Positions 29,172-34,886 of a stretch of 34,886 nucleotides of DNA are shown here, in pieces. The notes below the pieces were generated by a model. That model saw only the letters and a program-made list of their open reading frames with translations. It searched no databases and was not told where the DNA came from. A program made the translations under genes and the position numbers. How positions within the stretch are numbered: the stretch's first letter is position 1; every line of letters begins with the position of its first letter. The DNA is from Cupriavidus sp. UYMMa02A (GTDB lineage Bacteria > Pseudomonadota > Gammaproteobacteria > Burkholderiales > Burkholderiaceae). The stretch lies in the NCBI GenBank assembly GCA_001725945.1, contig LRMT01000187.1, forward strand, positions 1 to 34,886, written 5' to 3'.

Positions 29172-30152
29172 ATGGGTATTCGAAGGGCCCTGGCAGCCGT
29201 TGCCCTAGTGGTCACCAGTGTTTGTAATTCGCCCCTTGTGATGGCGGCGGATGCCTACCCCTCCAAACCGATTCGCTTCGTGGTGCCGTATCCGCCGGGA
29301 GGTCCGACCGACCTCATGGCGCGCCTGTTGCAGGCCAGCCTGCAGACGCGCTTGGGCACGACGGTGCTCGTGGAGAACCGCGCCGGCGCGGGTGGCAACA
29401 TCGGCACGGATACGGTCGCCAAGGCGGCGCCGGACGGCTATACGATTCTGCTGGCTGCGAGCGGGCCGATGGCGGTGAATCCGACCCTCTATAAACACCT
29501 GCCTTACAACCCGCAGAAGGATCTTGCACCGGTGATCCAGATCTCCGCATTCCCACTAGTGCTGGAAGTTCATCCCTCCAGCCCGGCAAAGGATGTGAAG
29601 TCCTTCCTTGCGGCTGTCAAGAGCAAGCCCGGCGACTTCAGCTTTGCATCGGCCGGCAATGGCACGCCGCAACATCTGGTCGGCGAGCTGTTCAATACCG
29701 AGGCGGGTACCAAACTTCAGCATGTCGCATACAAGGGCGCAGGTCCCGCGCTGAACGATGTGCTGGGCGCCCAGGTTCCTGTCATGTTCGATATCCTGGC
29801 CAGCTCGCTGCCCTACATTAAATCGGGCAAGCTGCGACCACTCGCGGTCAGCACCAGGTCCCGCGTGCCGGCGCTGCCAGATGTGCCGACGCTTTCGGAA
29901 TCTGGCCTGCCGGGCTTCGAATTTGTCGCCTGGCACGGCATTGCCGTCCCGGCAGGTACTCCGCAGGAGATCGTGCTGAAGCTGAACAAGACGGTCAACA
30001 CGATCTTCGCGGATGCCGAATTCCGAAAGCGTTGGGAGGCCATCGGCACGCCGGTGGTGGGTGGTACACCGGAGGCCTTCGGTGCACTGATCCGCAGCGA
30101 GACGACGCGGCTTGGGAAGATCGTGCGCGACACCGGGGCGACGGTGGACTAG
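29172..30152 (+). CDS. Bug-family tripartite tricarboxylate transporter binding protein
   Basis: This is a periplasmic receptor of the TctC/Bug type, which binds small carboxylates or related compounds. The 326-residue frame is intact with GAGGAGA 8 nt upstream. A signal peptide (ALAAVALVVTSVCNSPLVMA) precedes AADAYPSKPIRFVVPYPPGG, the typical mature start. VENRAGAGGNIGTDTVAKAAPDGYT, FSFASAGNGTPQHL and the late WHGIAVPAGTPQEIV are family hallmarks. Bug proteins are very numerous in Cupriavidus and Bordetella relatives and often stand alone, as here, without membrane partners. The ligand cannot be told from sequence. Confidence 0.93.
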   Translation: MGIRRALAAVALVVTSVCNSPLVMAADAYPSKPIRFVVPYPPGGPTDLMARLLQASLQTRLGTTVLVENRAGAGGNIGTDTVAKAAPDGYTILLAASGPMAVNPTLYKHLPYNPQKDLAPVIQISAFPLVLEVHPSSPAKDVKSFLAAVKSKPGDFSFASAGNGTPQHLVGELFNTEAGTKLQHVAYKGAGPALNDVLGAQVPVMFDILASSLPYIKSGKLRPLAVSTRSRVPALPDVPTLSESGLPGFEFVAWHGIAVPAGTPQEIVLKLNKTVNTIFADAEFRKRWEAIGTPVVGGTPEAFGALIRSETTRLGKIVRDTGATVD

Positions 30153-30229
30153 CGTCGAGTCCGACCAAACGACTTCGGGCAACGCATAGGTGTGGTGTAC
30201 GAGCGCCTAACGCAAGCTCTGCGGAAAGC

Positions 30230-31040
30230 CCACGCTGGCGCGCCCTGGCCTCGAGCACGCCGGGTACCAACAACCTGGGTGTCTTCAATACCCTGGCGTT
30301 CTACACGCAAGACATGCTGACCCTCAGCGAGCAATGGAAGGCGCTGCTGGGCATGCGCTACAACCGCTTCGAGCAGGAGACGCTGCAGACATCGCCGGCC
30401 TGCAGAACCTGTCCCGCACCGACGATGCCTGGAGCCCGCGCGCAGGCCTGGTATGGCAGCCGTCGTACTACGTGTCGTGGAGCAAGTCGTTCCAGCCCTC
30501 CGGCGAGGCTTTCGCGCTGGCGGCCAACAATACGCAGCTCGCTCCGGAAACCACCAACAACACCGAAGTCGCGGCCAAGTACGACTTCCTGGATGGCAAG
30601 GCCAGCGCCACGGTGTCGTTGCTCCGCCTGGAGCGCACCAATATCAAGGTCGCCAACGCCGCCGGCACAGCATTGATCCCGATAGGCGAGCAGCGCACCG
30701 ACGGCGTGGAACTCTCGGGCGCGGCCGAGCTAGGTAGCGGCTGGCGCTTCCTCGCAGGCTACGCCTACCTGGATGCCGGAGTGACCAAGTCAAGCGCGGC
30801 CTTCCAGGGCAAGCGCGCCACGATCACGCCGAAGCATTCGGGCAACGTCTGGCTGACCAAGAGCCTGGCCTTGGCTTTGGCGTGGGCGCCGGCCTGAACC
30901 TGGTGGATGCGCACTAAGCCGAGCCGGCCAATACCGTGACGCTGCCCGGCTATGTCACGGCCGACATGATGGCCCGGTATCGCCGTGGCGCCTTCGAGGC
31001 CCAGCTGAACCTGTTTTACAAGGTCTGCCAAGCGCGGTAG
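30230..31040 (+). pseudogene. Decayed TonB-dependent siderophore receptor fragment
   Basis: Only part of the barrel of an outer-membrane ferric-siderophore receptor is left. The frames read TLAFYTQDMLTLSEQWKALL and MRYNRFEQET. After a shift near 30388 they give WSPRAGLVWQPSYYVSWSKS and APETTNNTEVAAKYDFLDGK. After another near 30875 come GVGAGLNLVDAH and an in-frame TAA at 30915, with readable barrel sequence (TVTLPGYVTADMMARYRRG) beyond. The plug domain and signal peptide are missing, and the final strand is lost after about 31015. Unlike the merely frameshifted genes it is cut at both ends. It sits directly before the siderophore synthesis operon, where a receptor would be expected. Confidence 0.8.
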
Positions 31041-31181
31041 GACTTGGCAGCGGCGGTTCACTTACATGCGATACCGGTTCGTCGCCATCACGCTGCGTGG
31101 GACGGCGGCACGCTGTCCTTTCCATCTACCCATTGCTCGCTTCCTCTGGTACTCCCCAGACAATATGTAACAAATTATGTA

Positions 31182-31206
31182 AATACGAATTATTGTGATT
31201 CGTATT
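31182..31206. promoter_or_regulatory. Candidate operator (Fur-like) before the siderophore operon
   Basis: AATACGAAT and ATTCGTATT are perfect 9-bp inverted arms separated by 7 nt, in an AT-rich patch of an otherwise GC-rich region, about 50 nt before ATG 31256. Position suits an iron-responsive repressor site. The match to the Fur consensus is only partial, so another regulator is possible. The rest of 31041-31255 shows no gene. Confidence 0.45.
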
Positions 31207-31255
31207 AACTAATATCCGTCGTGATCGCTCGTACTTCTTCCTAAGGCTCGATTCC

Positions 31256-32459
31256 ATGCAAGAAATCTTCGTACTCGCCCACGTACCGACTGCCCCTGTC
31301 AACGAGGATTTTGCCGGCGGCACGGGCGCTCGGGCATCCCGTGGTGGTGCTGACGGACTGCGCCGATGCGCATCGCGCGCACTTTGCCAGCACTGGACTG
31401 TCCGCCTATCCGGACGACGTCATCCCGTGCGACGTCTTCAACCCGCTTGCGGTGATCGATGCAATTACGCGCCGCGGCAGCAAGCCGGCTGCCGTTTTCT
31501 CCAACAGCGATCACCTGCAGACGGCCACCGCAATTGCAGCGGCCTATTTCGGCCTGCCGGGCAAGGACTGGCGCACCACCTACGCCGCAAAGAACAAGGC
31601 CGAGATGCGACGGCGCCTGGCTGATTCCGGCATCGACACGCTCTGGCACGCGGTCGTCTGCGATGCTGCCGAGCTGGCGGGGCTCACCAGCGTCCCGATG
31701 CCCTGCATCGTCAAGCCTCGCGAAGGCGTGGCCAGTCAGCAGGTCAGCCTGTCGCGCAGCCACGCACAACTTGCCGAGCATTGCGGGGCGATCTGGGCCC
31801 GGCATCCCGGCCAGGCACTGTTGCTGGAGGAATACCTGGAGGGCCCGCTGTACACGCTGGAAACGCTTGGCGATGGCAAGGAAGTCCGCGCACTGGGGGG
31901 CTTCCGCGTAAGCCTGTCGCCGCCGCCCTACTTCGTTGAGCTGGAAGCCGTATGGGGTACCGGCCTGCCGGCATCGGTCGAGGCCGAAGTCCTGGACACC
32001 ATCCGCCGCTTCGGCATTGGCTTCGGCGCCTGTCACACGGAATATGTGCTGACGCCGAGCGGCCCGCGGCTCATCGAGATCAACTATCGCAGCATCGGCG
32101 ACTACCGCGAGTTCCTGTTGTCCGAAACCCTCCAGTTCCCGCTGTTCGAACAAGTCCTGCGCCTGCACCTAGGCGAGGCCTTGCCAGCGCTCGAGGTCCC
32201 GCAGCGGGCGGCGCGGATCCGCTATTTCACGGCACAGGCAGAAGGAACGCTACGGCAGGCGCCTGCGCCAAGCCAGCATGAAGGCGACGGCGTGTGGCTG
32301 TCCTACCAGCCCCTGCGCAAGGTGGGCGACGCCATTCAGCTGACGAACTCGAACAAGGACTACCTGGGCGTGCTGCGCGGCAGCGGCCCGGACACCAAGG
32401 GTCTCGCCGCCGCCGTTGAACTGCTCTGCAGCAAGCTCGCATGGGAGATCGCACAATGA
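31256..32459 (+). CDS. ATP-grasp protein of the siderophore operon (one frameshift)
   Basis: ATP-grasp enzymes form amide or ester bonds by activating carboxylates with ATP. ATG 31256 opens MQEIFVLAHVPTAPVNEDF. A base is missing near 31312; restoring it gives LPAARALGHPVVVLTDCADA. The core reads KNKAEMRRRLADSGIDTLWH, MPCIVKPREGVASQQVSLS, LLLEEYLEGPLYTLETL and the metal-binding end LTPSGPRLIEINYRSIGDY. Total is about 400 residues. Its stop overlaps the next start (ATGA), so it belongs to the siderophore operon. Similar ATP-grasp genes accompany IucA/IucC synthetases in carboxylate-siderophore clusters. Its exact bond-forming step is unknown to me. Confidence 0.82.
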
Positions 32460-34275
32460 CGGCCCGCCTGCCAGACCAAACTGCTTTCGCAGCCGCGACG
32501 CCGCAGACCGATGCTGCCTACATCTGCGTCCGTGTCGTCGACACCTTGCTGCGCGAAGACGTTCGCGCCTGCGCCAGCCGTGGCGAACTGCATGGCGCCG
32601 ACGCCGTACCGGCCGCCGCGGCACATGGCTTCCATAGCGACCAGCAGTGGCTGCGGGTGGCCCATCTTGGCGCCGCCACGCTGTGGATCCCGGTGACGCC
32701 CTCCCGCTACATGCAGGAATGGCGCCTGAGCCGCCTGCCGCTGCTGCGCGAAGAGGCGGGCGCATTCTCCGCGATGCATGACATCGACGCCATCCTGGCG
32801 GCGTTTGCCGGCGACCTTTCTGTCGACGAAGCGCGCCTGTTCACCGCCTACGACGACGAATGCCGTGTGGCCGTCGAGCATCGCACAGCATCGATGGCCG
32901 AGCGCGCGCGCTGGTTCGCGCAGGCCGCCAGCGCAACCGGCCATGCCTTGCCGGCCTGGAACCAGCGCATGCTGCACTACGACCGCATCGCGGGATTCCT
33001 CGACCATCCGTACTACCCCACCGCGCGGGCCAAGCTTGGCTTTGCCGCCGCCGACCTTGCCCACTACGCGCCGGAGTTTCAGCCTGAATTCGCGCTGAAT
33101 TGGCTCGGAGTGCCGCGCGAGCGCCATCATCGCAGCGGCGGCGCGCTGCCACCGAACTGGCCGAACTTCGCCGACGTCGGACTCGATCCTGCGCTCGCAC
33201 GGTCGCATGTATTGGTGCCCGTGCATCCATTCGTGTGGCAACACCACCTGGACGGCTTCATAGTGGAAGCCGGACTCGACGGTGAGGTTATCCGCGCCCC
33301 GCGCCCGTACCTGCGCGTGTCGCCCACCCTGTCGGTGCGCTCGCTTGTCCTGCTCGATGCACCCGCGTGGCATGTCAAGCTGCCACTCACGATCCGGACG
33401 CTGGGTGCCAAGAACATCCGCACCATCAAGCCCAGCACCATCGGCGACGGGCATCGCATCCAGTCGCTGCTTGGCGAGATCGTTCGTCGGGAGCCCGACC
33501 TCAACGGGCAGGTGCTATTGACGGACGAGGCCAACGGCGCCATGTGGACCAGCGGCCCTTCCTGGGCTACATCCTGCGTCGCTACCCGGAACAGGCGCTG
33601 GCGCGCGCCACGGTGGTGTCGGTCGCCGGCCTGTTGGCGGAAACCGCCGGCGGCATCTGCGTGGCCGAAGAGCTCGCCGCCCGCTACCACGGCGGCAATC
33701 TCGAAGCCTGGCTTGACGCATACCTGGCGCTCACGCTGCAGCTCCACCTGACGTTGTGGCTGCGCTATGGGATTGCCCTGGAGTCAAATCAGCAGAACTC
33801 GATGCTGGTCTACGGCGATGACGGCCTGCGCCTCCTGTTGAAAGACAACGATGCCGCGCGCATCGACCGCGGCACGCTCGCGCGGCGCTGGCCGGCCCTG
33901 GCAGCGCAGCTTGGCGGCCTGGAAGACCAGCGCATCGGCGTGGCCGAGGCGCTGCCGCTGGCGCAAATGTTCGTCACCATCACGCTGCAGCTGAATATTG
34001 CCGCGCTGGTGGAAGGCCTTGCGCATCGTCGCGGCACCGATCCCGCCACAGGCTATGCGCGCGTCCGTTGCCATATGGAGGGCGTACTTGCCGGCCTGGC
34101 TGCCGCCGGCGAAGACACGGCCTTCGCACGCCAGGTGCTGCTCGACGACGAGCGCCTGCATCTCAAGTATTTGCTGACCGCCGCGTCGCTGGTGGAAAAG
34201 GCGCAGACCGGCGCGACCGACGTCAACAAGTTCTATGGCAAGCGCGCGCCCAATTTCCTGCGGGTGAGCGCATGA
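32456..34275 (+). CDS. IucA/IucC-family (NIS) siderophore synthetase (one frameshift)
   Basis: This is an NRPS-independent siderophore synthetase that condenses a carboxylate such as citrate with an amine or alcohol using ATP. It begins MTARLPDQTAFAAATPQTDA at the ATGA overlap. AGFLDHPYYPTARAKLGFA is the family's ATP-binding N-terminal motif. VHPFVWQHHLD, WHVKLPLTIRTLGAKNIRTI, KPSTIGDG and the C-terminal FhuF-like end (ALESNQQNSMLVYGDDGLRLLLKDNDAAR) follow. The frame changes near 33558 (AMWTS then GPFLGYILRRYPEQ). Total is about 606 residues. With the ATP-grasp and MFS genes it suggests a citrate or staphyloferrin B/rhizoferrin-like carboxylate siderophore. Confidence 0.92.
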
Positions 34276-34886
34276 CGGCCGGCACGCGACAAGTGGTAGG
34301 GGTGGTCATGCTCTGCCATTTCATCGCCGCGTTTGCGGCGCTGGGTATGCCGCCGTTCTTCGCGCTGATCCTGCAACGCTCTCTGAACAATGACGTGCCG
34401 TGGCTCGCCGGTGCGTTCTACGTGGTGCCGACACTGCTGGCAGCGGTGTCGCACATGGTGGGGCCGCCTGGCGGACCGCTTCGGCAAGAAGCCGCTGCTG
34501 ATGCGCGCGCAGCTGGGCCTGGCGGCAAGTTTCCTGCTTGCCAGCTATGCCACGAACTCGTTTGCGTTCCTGGCCGCGCTCGTGCTGCAAGGCGTGCTGG
34601 GCGGCACGTTCTCGGCATCCAATGCCTACCTGGCAACGGTCGCCAGCGGCACCACGCTCACGCGCAGCCTGACGGCGATGCAGTGGTCAGCACGCGCGGC
34701 ACTGGTAGCGGCGCCGGCCTGCCTCGGCCTGTGGATGGGGTCGGAGTCGCCGATCGTGCTGTACCGCTGGCTGGCACTGCTGCCGCTGGCTGCCGCAGCA
34801 CTGATTGCATCGCTGCCGGCGGGCGAGGCCATCGGCGCCACGACACGCCCGGCGGCACGCGCCGGCGGCGCAAGCGCGGCGCGGGC
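34272..34886 (+). CDS. MFS transporter, probable siderophore exporter (N-terminal part, one frameshift)
   Basis: The start overlaps the synthetase stop (ATGA). MTAGTRQVVGVVMLCHFIAA, FFALILQRSLNND and AGAFYVVPTLLAAVSHMV give the first two membrane helices. A shift near 34465 leads to GRLADRFGKKPLLMRAQLGL, the conserved MFS loop between helices 2 and 3. FLLASYATNSFAFLAALVLQ and GVLGGTFSASNAYLATVASG follow. The window ends after about 204 residues, roughly half of a 12-helix protein. Export of the siderophore made by the two upstream genes is the likely role, from operon position and family. Confidence 0.85.
   Translation, partial: MTAGTRQVVGVVMLCHFIAAFAALGMPPFFALILQRSLNNDVPWLAGAFYVVPTLLAAVSHMVGPPGGPLRQEAAADARAAGPGGKFPACQLCHELVCVPGRARAARRAGRHVLGIQCLPGNGRQRHHAHAQPDGDAVVSTRGTGSGAGLPRPVDGVGVADRAVPLAGTAAAGCRSTDCIAAGGRGHRRHDTPGGTRRRRKRGAG

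Noticed and set aside
31299..32168. 289-codon open frame on the minus strand
   Set aside because: It is antisense to the ATP-grasp gene, whose motifs are certain.
32360..33454. 364-codon open frame on the minus strand
   Set aside because: It lies antisense to the IucA/IucC gene, with low-complexity content and no ribosome site.
1..34886. tRNA or rRNA genes
   Set aside because: I saw no cloverleaf-type or rRNA-like sequence while reading both strands; a covariance-model scan was not possible here.

Overview
The window is GC-rich and its genes look like those of a beta-proteobacterium of the Cupriavidus/Ralstonia/Burkholderia group. It carries polyhydroxybutyrate (PHB) genes, a PQQ and quinoprotein alcohol-oxidation island, several TonB receptors, a Bug-family binding protein and an IucA/IucC carboxylate-siderophore operon. 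The genus is my inference from protein similarity recalled from memory; Cupriavidus is the best guess.

Layout. 1-2.4 kb: the 5' end of an acetoacetyl-CoA reductase (phaB), an intracellular PHB depolymerase (phaZ) and a remnant of an iron-type alcohol dehydrogenase. 2.4-17.5 kb: a coherent alcohol-oxidation island. It holds a periplasmic binding protein and a PedF-like cytochrome c, a divergent sigma54-dependent activator of the AcoR type, an alpha/beta hydrolase, pqqABCDE, a small cytochrome c, a PedH/ExaF-type quinoprotein alcohol dehydrogenase, a LuxR-type response regulator with its histidine kinase, and a TonB-dependent receptor. The dehydrogenase has the Asp-Phe-Asp pattern of lanthanide-dependent enzymes. 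I find three good -24/-12 (sigma54) promoter matches: upstream of the cytochrome, of the activator and of the dehydrogenase. 17.5-20.5 kb: a mosaic of broken pieces (CHASE-domain fragment, HigA antitoxin fragment, extracellular PHB depolymerase, C-terminal Kup fragment, a small hypothetical gene), with palindromes near both ends. 20.5-26.1 kb: a CHASE-PAS-GAF-GGDEF-EAL protein, a small protein with five YCAR/YFAR repeats, and a MASE4-like diguanylate cyclase. 26.5-28.9 kb: an extra RpoD-like sigma factor and a convergent cold-shock gene. 29.2-31.0 kb: a Bug-family solute-binding protein and a decayed TonB receptor. 31.2-34.9 kb: a translationally coupled ATP-grasp / IucA-IucC / MFS siderophore operon cut by the window end.

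How it works together. PqqA-E make PQQ, which loads the quinoprotein dehydrogenase in the periplasm. Electrons leave through the c-type cytochromes, while the binding protein, two-component system and TonB receptor probably assist or sense (metal, PQQ or alcohol). The sigma54 activator is the likely master switch.

Caution. Well over a dozen otherwise full-length genes read across single-base frameshifts, many of them at short homopolymers. This looks more like indel errors in the assembly than true gene death. I give whole-gene coordinates for such genes as CDS and keep 'pseudogene' for real fragments.
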